A stretch of DNA of 64,000 nucleotides from JAZDIU01 sp043804635 (GTDB lineage: Bacteria > Chloroflexota > Dehalococcoidia > Dehalococcoidales > UBA2162): positions 1 to 64,000 of the forward strand of contig JAZDIU010000076.1 of the NCBI GenBank assembly GCA_043804635.1, written 5' to 3'. Made by a program: the position numbers and the translations under genes. Shown in pieces: positions 30,908 through 39,877 of this stretch. The notes under the pieces are model-generated. The model ran no database searches, was not told the DNA's origin, and saw only the letters and a list, made by a program, of their open reading frames with translations. The first letter of the stretch is position 1, and each line of letters opens with the position of its first letter.

Positions 30908-32770
30908 ATGAGCCAGGTAAGCAATCTCAATAGCAGCCTCTATAAAGTGCAAAAGCCCGCCCGCTACACGGGTGGCGAGTGGAACAGCGTCCAGAAGGAC
31001 TGGGACAACGTCTTTATTAAGGTGCTGCTTTCCTATCCCGACCTGTATGAAATCGGGATGTCCAACCTTGCTTTACCCATCCTCTACGACATCCTTAATA
31101 GCCAGCCGGATGTCCTTGCCGAAAGGGTTTATGCTCCATGGTCGGACATGGAAGCAGTGATGCGCCAGGAGGGTATACCGCTCTTCAGCCTGGAATCAAG
31201 GCATCCGCTTAAAGAATTCGATGTAATCGGCTTCTCCTTAGGCTACGAACTTACCTATACCAACGTCCTCAATATACTCAACCTTGCCCGGATACCGGTG
31301 CTCGCTTCGGAAAGGGATGACTCTCATCCTCTCATAATAGCTGGCGGCAGTGGTGCCCTCAATCCGGAGCCAATGGCTGACTTCTTCGACCTTTTTGCAG
31401 TCGGGGATGGTGAGGAGGTATTGCTGGAGTTGGTTGACAGCTTCCGTAAGTGGAAACAGGCGGGTGCCCGCAAAGAGGAATTGCTCCGCCAATTGGTAGA
31501 AATACCCGGCATTTATGTGCCCAGTTTCTACCGAGTGGAATACCAGGACAGCGGACTGATTAAAAGCATCAAGCCGACTGTGCCTGAAGCTAAACCGACT
31601 ATCCGGCGCCGGATAATAAGCAACCTCCCGCCACCGGTAACCAAACCTGTAGTCCCCTATATAGAGATTATCCACGACCGCGCGGCGGTGGAAATCCAAC
31701 GGGGATGCAGCCGGGGTTGCCGATTCTGCCAGGCAAGTTCGATTTACCGCCCCATAAGAGAACGCCCCCAATCAGAGGTGCTGGAGGCAGTCGGGGAACT
31801 TATTGCCAACTGCGGTTATAGCGAGGTATCTTTGGTCTCGCTCAGCACCACCGACTACCATCGCATCGACGAACTGGTCGCTGAATTATCGAACCGCTAT
31901 CCCGACCTCACCATATCGCTACCCAGCCTATACGTCGATACCTTCTCGGTCAACCTGATGGACTCATTACCCCCCCATCGTAAAACCGGCCTTACCTTTG
32001 CCCCTGAGGCGGGCAGTGAGCGGCTGAGACGAGTCATCAACAAGCACATCTCCGAGGATGAACTTCTGAAAACGGCTGCCCTTGCCTTTGAACGGGGCTG
32101 GACCGGCCTCAAGCTATATTTTATGCTTGGCTTACCCGGTGAAACCAACGAGGATATAGAGGAAATAGTCCGTCTATTGAACAAAATCCGCGCGTTAGCT
32201 AGAAAAGGCAGGACTCCCCAGATAAGGGTTACCCTTTCCACCTTTATCCCCAAACCCCATACTCCCTTTCAATGGGTAGCCCAGGAAAACGCGGAGGTAT
32301 TAAACAGTAAACTGGAAATGCTCAGGCAGGGACTGCGGGGTAAAAGCATCAAGCTATCGTGGCAGGACCCCCAGGTCAGTCAGCTTGAGGCGGTATTATC
32401 ACGGGGAGACCGGCGATTAGGTAAAATCATTTATAATGCCTGGAAGCTGGGATGTAAGTTCGATTCCTGGGGCGAGCACCTGAATTACCCGGGCTGGCTT
32501 CAGGCTTTCGAAAAGACCGGCATCGACCCCAATTTCTATTCCCACCGCGAGCGTGACCTGGATGAAATTCTACCGTGGAGTCATATCGATATCGGAGTAA
32601 CTTCAACCTTCCTAAAGCAAGAATACCATCGGGCTATGGAAGCTTTAGAAACTCCAGATTGCCGTTATGAAACCTGTAATGCCTGCGGCCTCCAGCGTTG
32701 GGAAGCCTCGTGCCAAGAGAAGCAATCCCACAGGGGAGTCCAACAGGGGGCTTCGCCCCCTCTTAATTAA
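30908..32770 (+). CDS. B12-binding-like radical SAM protein, TIGR03960-type
   Basis: 620 residues from ATG 30908, chosen from the -10 box placement; an open frame extends further upstream. The N-terminal region (LLSYPDLYEIGMSNLALPILYDILN) resembles a B12-binding fold. The radical SAM core has CSRGCRFC (about 265) in EIQRGCSRGCRFCQASSIYRPIRER. This family is widespread and usually adjoins a DUF2344 partner, which is not seen here. The reaction is unknown. The last residues (about 15) and stop codon lie in a terminator palindrome at 32745-32761, so the tail may be non-native. Confidence 0.85.
   Translation: MSQVSNLNSSLYKVQKPARYTGGEWNSVQKDWDNVFIKVLLSYPDLYEIGMSNLALPILYDILNSQPDVLAERVYAPWSDMEAVMRQEGIPLFSLESRHPLKEFDVIGFSLGYELTYTNVLNILNLARIPVLASERDDSHPLIIAGGSGALNPEPMADFFDLFAVGDGEEVLLELVDSFRKWKQAGARKEELLRQLVEIPGIYVPSFYRVEYQDSGLIKSIKPTVPEAKPTIRRRIISNLPPPVTKPVVPYIEIIHDRAAVEIQRGCSRGCRFCQASSIYRPIRERPQSEVLEAVGELIANCGYSEVSLVSLSTTDYHRIDELVAELSNRYPDLTISLPSLYVDTFSVNLMDSLPPHRKTGLTFAPEAGSERLRRVINKHISEDELLKTAALAFERGWTGLKLYFMLGLPGETNEDIEEIVRLLNKIRALARKGRTPQIRVTLSTFIPKPHTPFQWVAQENAEVLNSKLEMLRQGLRGKSIKLSWQDPQVSQLEAVLSRGDRRLGKIIYNAWKLGCKFDSWGEHLNYPGWLQAFEKTGIDPNFYSHRERDLDEILPWSHIDIGVTSTFLKQEYHRAMEALETPDCRYETCNACGLQRWEASCQEKQSHRGVQQGASPPLN
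32745..32761 (+). terminator. Hairpin at the end of the radical SAM gene
   Basis: Stem AGGGGGC/GCCCCCT with loop TTC, followed by CTTAATTAA. It overlaps the last codons and is followed at once by another palindrome. Confidence 0.55.
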
Positions 32771-32801
32771 CTTGGATTCCGTACTTGATACGGAATCCAA
32801 G
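32771..32801. repeat. Intergenic palindrome, GGATTCCGTA family
   Basis: Arms CTTGGATTCCGTA and TACGGAATCCAAG are perfectly complementary around a five-base centre. Related to 14365-14392. Confidence 0.65.
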
Positions 32802-32834
32802 AGGGGTGTGGGATGAACCCAACTAAAAAACCCG

Positions 32835-33524
32835 CTACTTAACACCAGCCAGAAAGTTCTCTATCGCCTGGTTGACCTCTTTAGGTTTATCCCTGGGCAC
32901 ACCGTGGGGAGCGCCCTCAATTATGACTAATTTGGCTCCAGCAATCTTATCCGCCAGAAACTTAGAAAACTTGGTCGGCGTCATTTCATCCTGACTGCCG
33001 CAGAGAACCAGAGTGGGTAATTTGATATTCTGGACCCTATCCATAACGTCAAACTTGTCACAGCAAAGAAAATCGTTAAGGGCTACTGCGGGGCCTATTC
33101 GTACTCTTTCTTCAACCAATAACTTCCCAACTTCAGGCTCAAGTGTAGCGACCTCGTCCTCAACATATTTTCGCCAGGCAGCTTCGTGACCAATCATATC
33201 CTTCAAAGTCTGCAGAATGGCAGGACTAACTCTTAATCTGGCACCAGTCCCCATCAAAACCAGAGCTTTCAACTCGTTTCCATATTTCAAAGTATAAGAC
33301 TGAGCGACCGCCCCACCCAGAGAATGCCCCACCAGAACCACATCTTTATAGCCTTTCTTACGGATATAATCGTGTAACCAGTCGGCATATTCATCCACGC
33401 TGGAGCATGGCTTACCTTCCGGGTGTCCCGGCAGAGCAACCGCCTCAGAATCTTTGAAATATCTAGTCTGATAAATCCACGCCTGTTTACCACGCCCTGA
33501 ACCGGGAATAAAAATCAACTTCAT
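32835..33524 (-). CDS. Alpha/beta-fold hydrolase
   Basis: 229-residue hydrolase with nucleophile Ser68 in VGHSLGG, acid Asp179 in CGSQDEMTP, and His207 in EGAPHGVPR. The oxyanion segment is FIPGSGRGKQAW near the N-terminus. Likely an esterase-type enzyme; substrate unknown. It lies 10 bases after gyrA with a GGAGG site, so it is probably the last gene of the TPR-gyrA transcript. Confidence 0.88.
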   Translation of the reverse strand: MKLIFIPGSGRGKQAWIYQTRYFKDSEAVALPGHPEGKPCSSVDEYADWLHDYIRKKGYKDVVLVGHSLGGAVAQSYTLKYGNELKALVLMGTGARLRVSPAILQTLKDMIGHEAAWRKYVEDEVATLEPEVGKLLVEERVRIGPAVALNDFLCCDKFDVMDRVQNIKLPTLVLCGSQDEMTPTKFSKFLADKIAGAKLVIIEGAPHGVPRDKPKEVNQAIENFLAGVK

Positions 33525-33534
33525 CCGTTCCTCC

Positions 33535-35976
33535 CTAGCTAAAAGCCGTAATCGCCACTACCTTATCGCCTGGGTCGAGCCTCATTAGCCTGACCTTACG
33601 CTTGGTTGACCGGCGCTGAATCGGAATGCCCTGCCTTGGGTCTTTTTCCTTTACGGGAGTCCGGGTAACAATCCCCTCGGCGGATATTATCATTACCTGG
33701 TCGGTCAGCGTCACGACCTTAGCAGCAGTAACATCACCAGTCTCGGGAGTAATACGGAAAGTTTTAGCGCCCTTACCGCTGCGGTGCTGGCGGGTATACT
33801 GCTCAAGCAAACTGAGCTTCCCGAAACCGTTAGCCGTAACCAATAGCAGGCACGCCTCCGGTTCGACTTTATCCATACTAATCAGAGTATCGTCCGGTGC
33901 TAACTTGATAGCCCGCACCCCGCCGCTTGTCCTCGAGCTGGCTCTCAGACTGGAAACCACGAACCGGATAGACAACCCTTTTTGAGTTACCACTATAACA
34001 TCATCCGTATCGAGAGCACTGCGGGCGGCAATCAGAGCATCTCCCTTTTCCACATCCATCGCAATCAGCCCGTTACGCCGTACCGAAGCAAAATAGGCTA
34101 AAGCCGTCTTCTTTATCTCACCACGGCGGGTAGCCATTAACAGATACAATCCCTCCAGATTGGCTGGGAATATCAGCATATTGGTAACGCTGTCATTCTC
34201 CCCGATGGGGAAAAGATTAACCACCGCCGTTCCTTTAGCCGTCCGTGAGCCGCCCGCCGGTACTTCCCAGCATTTTAGGCGGAAGACCTTTCCCTGGCTG
34301 GTAAAGAAAAGGATGCTGTCATGAGTATCGGCTACGGTTAACAGCCTGACCGCATCGCTCTCCCTGGTTACCATACCCACGATGCCTTTGCCGCCGCGGT
34401 GTTGTAATGCGTAAAGTTGGGTGGGTAATCTTTTAATGAATCCCCGGTTACTGATGGTCACCACTACTCGCTGGTGAGGAATCAGGTCTTCGTCGCTTAA
34501 CTCGACCTCACCCTGCTCGCTGATTTCCGTCCGGCGGTCGTCGCCGAACTTCTCTTTTAATTCCTCAGCTTCGTTCTTTATAAGCAGGAGGATTTTTCTG
34601 GGACTGGCCAGTAAGTCTTCAAGGTGGGAGATTCTCTTGAGGACTTCGGCATATTCTTCGAGAATTTTGCCGCGCTCCAGTCTCGCCAGCCGGCGTAACT
34701 GCATATCGAGAATAGCTTGCGCTTGAATCTGCGATAAACCAAACTCAGTCATTAAGTTCTGGCGGGCTTGTTCAGCCGACTCCGCCTTACGTATAACGGC
34801 AATCACCTTATCGATTTGGTCCAGAGCGACTTTCAGCCCTTCCAAGATATGGGCACGCTCTTTAGCTTTTTCCAGCTCGAAACGAGAGCGGCGGGTGATG
34901 ACCTGTTGTCTGAAATCGATGAAATACTGGAGGGCTTCTTTAAGACTTATTACCCGGGGCTGCCCGTCGACCAGTGCCAGCATATTGACGGAGAAAGCCG
35001 TCTGCATCGCCGTGTGTTTATATAAGTTATTAAGCACCTGCTGCGGTTGGGCTTCCCGCTTCAACTCAATGACGACGCGCATACCCTGCCGGTCCGATTC
35101 GTCTCTTAGTTCATTAATGCCCACAATCTTCTTATCGGAGACCAGTTCGGCAATCCTTTCCACTAGAGCCGCTTTATTGACCTGGTAAGGAAGCTCGGTG
35201 ATTATTATTTGACGCCGCGCCGATTCTGAAGTGGGTTCGACTATTTCACTCTTAGCCCGGACTACTATGCGCCCGTGCCCGGTAGCATAAGCGCTCTTGA
35301 TTCCATCCAAGCCCAGGATAATGCCGGCGGTAGGAAAATCGGGACCTTTAATAAATTGGGTAAGTTCATCGACACCGGCTTCCGGATTATCGATGAGATA
35401 GGAAATAGCATCGCATAATTCGCTGAGATTATGCGGAGGGATGTTAGTCGCCATCCCGACGGCAATCCCGGCGCTCCCGCTGAGTAACAAATTGGGTATC
35501 TGTGCCGGTAAGACCGAAGGCTCGGTAAGACTGTTATCGAAGTTAGGCACGAAGTCGACCGTATCCTTATCGATATCGAGCAGCATCCGCTCGGCAATCT
35601 CGGTCAGACGGGCTTCGGTATATCGCATTGCGGCGGGAGGGTCGTTATCGACACTGCCGAAGTTACCCTGCCCGTCGACGAGCATATAGCGCATAGAGAA
35701 GTCCTGCGCCATACGCACCATCGCTTCATAAACGGAAACATCGCCGTGCGGATGATATTTGCCCAACACCTCACCGACGATACGGGCACTCTTCTTGTAA
35801 GCAGTGTTGTGGGCAAGTCCCATATCGTTCATCGCATAGAGAATGCGTCGCTGCACGGGTTTGAGCCCGTCACGAATATCGGGTAACGCTCGGGAAACAA
35901 TGACACTCATCGCATAGTCGAGGTAAGAGTTCCTCATTTCCTCTTCTATGCTTATCGGTATGGTCTTCGTTACCAT
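33535..35976 (-). CDS. gyrA: DNA gyrase subunit A
   Basis: 813-residue breakage-reunion subunit. The N-terminus (IEEEMRNSYLDYAMSVIVSRALPDIRDGLKPVQRRILYAM) and catalytic Tyr in AAMRYTEARL (about 123) are typical. The six-bladed C-terminal domain has a GyrA-box variant, QHRGGKG, where the usual second residue is Arg or Lys; this supports GyrA rather than ParC. It is not next to gyrB, which is 5 kb away on the other strand. It starts six bases after the TPR-protein gene. Confidence 0.96.
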   Translation of the reverse strand: MVTKTIPISIEEEMRNSYLDYAMSVIVSRALPDIRDGLKPVQRRILYAMNDMGLAHNTAYKKSARIVGEVLGKYHPHGDVSVYEAMVRMAQDFSMRYMLVDGQGNFGSVDNDPPAAMRYTEARLTEIAERMLLDIDKDTVDFVPNFDNSLTEPSVLPAQIPNLLLSGSAGIAVGMATNIPPHNLSELCDAISYLIDNPEAGVDELTQFIKGPDFPTAGIILGLDGIKSAYATGHGRIVVRAKSEIVEPTSESARRQIIITELPYQVNKAALVERIAELVSDKKIVGINELRDESDRQGMRVVIELKREAQPQQVLNNLYKHTAMQTAFSVNMLALVDGQPRVISLKEALQYFIDFRQQVITRRSRFELEKAKERAHILEGLKVALDQIDKVIAVIRKAESAEQARQNLMTEFGLSQIQAQAILDMQLRRLARLERGKILEEYAEVLKRISHLEDLLASPRKILLLIKNEAEELKEKFGDDRRTEISEQGEVELSDEDLIPHQRVVVTISNRGFIKRLPTQLYALQHRGGKGIVGMVTRESDAVRLLTVADTHDSILFFTSQGKVFRLKCWEVPAGGSRTAKGTAVVNLFPIGENDSVTNMLIFPANLEGLYLLMATRRGEIKKTALAYFASVRRNGLIAMDVEKGDALIAARSALDTDDVIVVTQKGLSIRFVVSSLRASSRTSGGVRAIKLAPDDTLISMDKVEPEACLLLVTANGFGKLSLLEQYTRQHRSGKGAKTFRITPETGDVTAAKVVTLTDQVMIISAEGIVTRTPVKEKDPRQGIPIQRRSTKRKVRLMRLDPGDKVVAITAFS

Positions 35977-35982
35977 CCTATT

Positions 35983-36807
35983 CTAACTCCCCCAATCTTC
36001 ATCTTCTATTTCTCCTTCGATCTCAACAGGTTCCTCGGGTAATATCTGCGTCTCTCCACCCCCAACCACCGTATACGTCGGTTCTCCGGATAGTGCCTCT
36101 TCTTGCTCCAGTTCGCGCCTCAATATTCTCTCCGGGACGTATCGGCGTAAGCTCCCGGTCCTCACCGGGAAGGAGAGCCGCCCGGCTTGGCTGGGGTGCT
36201 GATACACCTCTCTCACGATGACCGACACTCCATCCTCGTTAGCACTGACTATAGCAGTTTCATACTTATTACCGCCTTCGATTAATCGGATAAGCCGCTG
36301 TCCGTGCTTAGGCTCAACCAGCCCCAGATATTCCCCCTTACTATTCTCAGCAACTAAGTTAGCCTTCTTCACTTTCAAATTTATCCTGTCGCCCGCAACC
36401 GTCCTGGCAAGCATTTCTGGAGGTGCCAGACGGTAGAGGTTAACTACACCGGCTTTGCCGACCTCTTCGATAAACTGTTGGGGCTCGACCTTGTGAACTA
36501 CAATTCCGGCACCAGCCTTTTTCTCTTTCTCCAGATATGTCAGACGACTCAAATTTTTCTTAGCTATTACGTTATATGGGTCAAGCTCGATTGCTTTTTG
36601 GTAAGCTTCTTTAGCCGAAGAATACTGCCCCAGTTCCGTAAAAGCCCTGCCTAATCGGTTATAGGCATCGATATCGTTGGGAAAGTTCTCCAGCAAACTT
36701 TGGTTAGCCACTACTGCTTCCCGCCAGCGCCCCTCCATAGCTAAAGTAATAGCCTGTTTGCTCGATTGACGCCTCAGTCTAGTTTTTTCCTCTTCCTGAT
36801 AAGCCAT
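35983..36807 (-). CDS. TPR-repeat protein with unknown C-terminal domain
   Basis: 274 residues. Two or more TPR units (about 18-85, including AYNRLGRAFTELGQYSSAKEAYQKAIELDP) are followed by a basic segment and a beta-rich domain of unknown type (about 125-205, INLKVKKANLVAENSKGEYLGLVEPKHGQRL). The tail is very acidic (EEPVEIEGEIEDEDWGS). I do not recognise a specific family. Its tight linkage to gyrA (six bases) suggests constant co-expression. Confidence 0.75.
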   Translation of the reverse strand: MAYQEEEKTRLRRQSSKQAITLAMEGRWREAVVANQSLLENFPNDIDAYNRLGRAFTELGQYSSAKEAYQKAIELDPYNVIAKKNLSRLTYLEKEKKAGAGIVVHKVEPQQFIEEVGKAGVVNLYRLAPPEMLARTVAGDRINLKVKKANLVAENSKGEYLGLVEPKHGQRLIRLIEGGNKYETAIVSANEDGVSVIVREVYQHPSQAGRLSFPVRTGSLRRYVPERILRRELEQEEALSGEPTYTVVGGGETQILPEEPVEIEGEIEDEDWGS

Positions 36808-36822
36808 ACACTTACTCCAAAT

Positions 36823-38043
36823 CTATCCTTCTTCATCTAACTCGAAGGCTCGGTGCAGAACCCGGACTGCGTCCTTAACCCGGGATTCCTCGATAATGCA
36901 CGTTATCCGTATTTCCGAAGTCGTAATGAGCTGAATGTTTATCCCCTTATCGCTGAGCGTTCTGAACATACGGGCAGCGTAACCGGGCGTATTCTGCATA
37001 CCGGTACCGATAACGCTAATCTTCCCCAATTTTGAATCACCGACACATTCTCTTGCACCGATGGATCTAGCAATCGGCTTCACTACCTTCATTGCTTTAT
37101 CAAGGTCGCTCTTAGCTATGGTGAAGGTCAAATCGGTAATATTGTTGATACTGGCGTTCTGAACGATAGTGTCGACGCTTACACCGGCTTTACCCAGCGG
37201 TTCGAATATCGCTGCTGCGATACCGGGCCGGTCCGGCACCCCCACCACCGTTATTTTAGCCACATCGAGGTCGTAGGCAATGCTTCTTACCTTATTTCTT
37301 ACTTCCATAGATACTCCTCCGTGAATCAAGGTGCCCAGGCTATCGCTGAAACTGGAGGCAACCAGGATAGGAATATTATAGACCTCTCCCAGCTCGACTG
37401 CCCGCGGGTGTATTACTTTAGAGCCGTAGGTTGCCAGTTCGAGCATTTCTTCATAGCCGATTTCGGTTAACCGCTCAGCTTCAGGCACTACGCGTGGGTC
37501 GGCGGTGTAGATTCCTTCGACATCGGTATACCTTTCACATACTTTGGCTCCCAGACTAGCCGCCAGGGCTACGGCCGTGGTATCCGAACCACCCCTCCCG
37601 AGGGTGGTAATATCCATCTCTGGCGTTACCCCCTGAAAACCGGCAACAATGACGATTTTCCCCCTCTCCAATTCCTTAACTATCCGCTTGGGGTCGATCC
37701 CAAGGATGCGGGCTCTATTATGGCTGGCATCGGTCTGTATACCCGCCTGGGCACCGGTAAGGCTAATAGCATCGTAACCCATATCTTTGAGTGCCATCGC
37801 CAGGAGCGTACTGGAGACAATCTCACCGGTGGATAGGAGAACATCTAGCTCCCGCTCACTCGGCTGGCTGGTGACCTGATAAGCCAGCTTGATAAGGTCG
37901 TCGGTAGTGTCTCCCATCGCTGAAGCGACCACCACCACCCGGTTACCTTTCTCTTTTGCGGCAATAATACGCCGGGCTACGTTTTTAATTTTTTCGGCAT
38001 CGGCGACCGATGTGCCGCCGTATTTTTGAACGATGAGGTCCAT
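36823..38043 (-). CDS. lysC: Aspartate kinase
   Basis: Phosphorylates aspartate in the first step of Lys, Thr and Met synthesis. 406 residues: kinase domain with VQKYGGTSVADAEKI and TLGRGGSDTTAVALAA, then two ACT domains (about 265-400, with VVGVPDRPGIAAAIF and ISVIGTGMQNTPGYAARMF) for feedback by lysine and/or threonine. No homoserine dehydrogenase is fused. The start ATG 38043 is one base after the apgM-like stop codon, with GGAAG upstream. An in-frame TTG at 38055 is less likely. Confidence 0.95.
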   Translation of the reverse strand: MDLIVQKYGGTSVADAEKIKNVARRIIAAKEKGNRVVVVASAMGDTTDDLIKLAYQVTSQPSERELDVLLSTGEIVSSTLLAMALKDMGYDAISLTGAQAGIQTDASHNRARILGIDPKRIVKELERGKIVIVAGFQGVTPEMDITTLGRGGSDTTAVALAASLGAKVCERYTDVEGIYTADPRVVPEAERLTEIGYEEMLELATYGSKVIHPRAVELGEVYNIPILVASSFSDSLGTLIHGGVSMEVRNKVRSIAYDLDVAKITVVGVPDRPGIAAAIFEPLGKAGVSVDTIVQNASINNITDLTFTIAKSDLDKAMKVVKPIARSIGARECVGDSKLGKISVIGTGMQNTPGYAARMFRTLSDKGINIQLITTSEIRITCIIEESRVKDAVRVLHRAFELDEEG

Positions 38044-38044
38044 C

Positions 38045-39233
38045 TCAGCTTCCAATAAATCTACCTATAATATAATATCCTGGGTCGATAAGCAAGCCCG
38101 TTTTTTTGGCTTCGGATTCGGTAAACCGGCCAGCTCCGTTAGACGTAAACCCGGCTCCCCAAAAAAGGAACGGCACGGGTTCCGGGCTATGGGTCTGGGT
38201 CTGGATGGGAGTAGGGTGGTCGGGCATCACTAACACTCGAAAGGCTTCTCCCCGCCAGGAGTGGAGCCTGCTTAAAACCTGGCTGTCTATCTTTTCCAGT
38301 GCCTCGACTTTAGAGTCGATAGAACCGGTATGCCCGGCTTCATCCGGAGCCTCGATATGGATAACAACCAAATCATTTTTTTTTAAGCGCCTGTAAGGCA
38401 CCGTCCGCCTGAGCCGCATAATCGTTATCCGGGCCATCGGTAACGCCTGGTATATCTAATATATCCATCCCAACCATTTGAGCCAGCCCGCGGAGAAGGT
38501 CGACGCCCGAAGTCATCGCTGCTTTAAGCCCGTATGACTTCTTAAATGAGGGCATCTCCGGAACTTGGCCACTGCCCCAGAAGAACCAGAGCATGGTTGC
38601 CGGGATTTCGCCCCGAGACTGCCGCCCCAAATTTACCGAGTGCTCCCGAAGCACTGCTGCCGACCGTTCCATCAAGTCGCGCAGTAGTTCACTGCCCGGA
38701 CCATGAGGCAAGAAATCCTCGATTGCTTTCCCGGGAATATCGTGAGGAGGCGTGCATATCGCCGAAAGGACATCTTCCCGCCCGCTTATCTTACAAATAT
38801 GCCGGTAGCTGACGCCGGGATAAAAACGGACCTGGGTGCTGCCCAGTCTTTGGTTCAAAGCGGCGATGAGTTTTTGCGCCTCGTCAGTGCCGATATGCCC
38901 TGAACTATAGTCCCACATCTTACCGTCACGGACTGCCACCAGATTACAGCGGAAAACGACCTCGCCCTTACCGACAGGAATACCCATACTCTTAGCTTCA
39001 ATCGCCGCCCGCCCCCGATAATAGACGGCTGGGTTATAACCCAGTAAGGACATACAGGCGGCGGCGCTGGAAGGCTCGGTCCCCGGCGGCACAGTGCGGC
39101 AAAGTCCGAGAACCCCTTCCTGAGTCATCGCATCTAGATTTGGCATCTGTGCCAGTTCCAGGCAGGTCTTACCATTACGCTCAGGTAAGGGTAAACCGGA
39201 AGCACCATCCATTATCACCACGCAATACTTCAT
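38045..39233 (-). pseudogene. apgM: ApgM-family phosphomutase / proposed homoserine kinase, broken by a frameshift at an A9 run
   Basis: The 5' frame (38373-39233) gives the N-terminal 286 residues (YCVVIMDGASGLPL to DGALQALKKK). The 3' frame (through 38045) continues with KKNDLVVIHIEAPDEAGH and the C-terminal metal-ligand segment VMPDHPTP. Together they form one alkaline-phosphatase-superfamily protein of about 395 residues. The break is at a run of nine A (38376-38384 on the plus strand as T). Removing one A restores a single frame. It could be a sequencing error, a true mutation, or transcriptional slippage at a homopolymer. A small clade of ApgM-like proteins next to lysC has been proposed as homoserine kinases, and the one-base spacing to lysC here fits that. 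Confidence 0.85.
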
Positions 39234-39249
39234 TTATTTTCTAAACCCA

Positions 39250-39395
39250 TCAATCCCTTCGCCCTGACTTGTCCTGACCTGTCCCGAGCTATGTCGAGGG
39301 AGCGAAGCCGTACAACTCTCTCCCATTGTCTTTGCGAGACCATTCCGACCGCAGTCGGAATGCGAAGCAATCTGAGCGGGGGCGAAACCCTTCCG
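39250..39395. repeat. Cluster of intergenic palindromes upstream of the apgM-like gene
   Basis: Contains CTTGTCCTGACCTGTCCCGAGC and CTATGTCGAGGGAGCGAAG (39265-39308), the complement of the repeat beside tRNA-Ser (12148-12188). A CATTCCGACCGCAGTCGGAATG palindrome follows at 39340-39361. An open frame across this area is not credible as a gene. Confidence 0.6.
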
Positions 39396-39479
39396 GATGT
39401 ATAGTCGACTTCACCTCTCTTAGAAATATATTTTCTTCTATGTTTATAACCCCGTTTTAATACCTTTGTTTCTCCCGTC

Positions 39480-39509
39480 TTGTTAAATTGGTTCAAATCT
39501 GCCTATAAT
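39480..39509 (+). promoter_or_regulatory. Promoter of the tRNA-Pro locus
   Basis: TTGTTA (39480-39485), 18-base spacer, perfect TATAAT (39504-39509). The start would be near 39516, directly before the truncated tRNA copy, so truncated and complete copies should share a transcript. Confidence 0.65.
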
Positions 39510-39518
39510 ATAAGACCT

Positions 39519-39568
39519 CGGGGCGTAGCGCAGCTTGGTTTAGCGCGCAGCGTTCGGGACACTGAGGT
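39519..39568 (+). pseudogene. Truncated 5' copy of tRNA-Pro(CGG)
   Basis: 50 bases identical to the first 50 of the complete tRNA-Pro at 39588, except one G-to-A change in the anticodon stem. That change replaces a C-G pair with C-A. Acceptor 5' strand, D arm, anticodon loop and part of the variable loop are present; the T arm and 3' acceptor strand are missing. It begins 69 bases before the full tRNA and cannot be charged. Confidence 0.85.
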
Positions 39569-39587
39569 TGATATAAGTGAATAATGT

Positions 39588-39663
39588 CGGGGCGTAGCGC
39601 AGCTTGGTTTAGCGCGCAGCGTTCGGGACGCTGAGGTCGGTGGTTCAAATCCACTCGCCCCGA
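39588..39663 (+). tRNA. tRNA-Pro (anticodon CGG)
   Basis: Complete cloverleaf: acceptor CGGGGCG/CGCCCCG, D arm, anticodon stem CAGCG/CGCTG with loop TTCGGGA (anticodon CGG), T arm GGTGG-TTCAAAT-CCACT, discriminator A, no encoded CCA. Its last 19 bases are antisense to the 3' end of the RHH gene. Confidence 0.95.
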
Positions 39664-39863
39664 TTTTGAAATTCGGCAGAGTCTTTCTCATCCGTAATTG
39701 CCTTCTTCCCTCCATTTTTATCCTCACCATCCGATAATATCCGGATAGCGGCGTCCCTGAGCAGTTTCGCCATCGAAGTCCGCTGTTCAAAAGCCAGCCG
39801 CCGCAATCGTTCGTGCTGGTCCTCGGTGAGAAAAATAGTTGTCCTTATCAGACTTCTTCCCAT
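39645..39863 (-). CDS. Ribbon-helix-helix (CopG/Arc-type) small regulator
   Basis: 72 residues. The first 45 (IRTTIFLTEDQHERLRRLAFEQRTSMAKLLRDAAIRIL) form an RHH DNA-binding domain; the tail is hydrophilic. Such proteins are usually antitoxins or plasmid-type repressors, but no toxin gene adjoins it. Overlapping inverted repeats directly upstream suit autoregulation. A TATAAG box six bases before ATG 39863 implies a leaderless mRNA. The 3' end runs 19 bases into the tRNA-Pro gene on the other strand. Confidence 0.75.
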   Translation of the reverse strand: MGRSLIRTTIFLTEDQHERLRRLAFEQRTSMAKLLRDAAIRILSDGEDKNGGKKAITDEKDSAEFQNRGEWI

Positions 39864-39877
39864 ATTTTACTTATAGT

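Noticed and set aside
39230..39496. 88-residue open frame upstream of the apgM-like gene
   Set aside because: It starts at TTG without a ribosome site and runs through three palindromic repeats; the protein has no recognisable features.
39519..39663. The repeated tRNA segment as a CRISPR-like or attachment-site repeat
   Set aside because: Only two units exist, and they are a tRNA gene and its 5' fragment. Attachment sites usually use the tRNA 3' end, which is not duplicated.
39503..39790. Open frame antisense to the tRNA-Pro locus
   Set aside because: Its repeated SRTLRAKPSCATPR segments are only the translation of the duplicated tRNA on the wrong strand.
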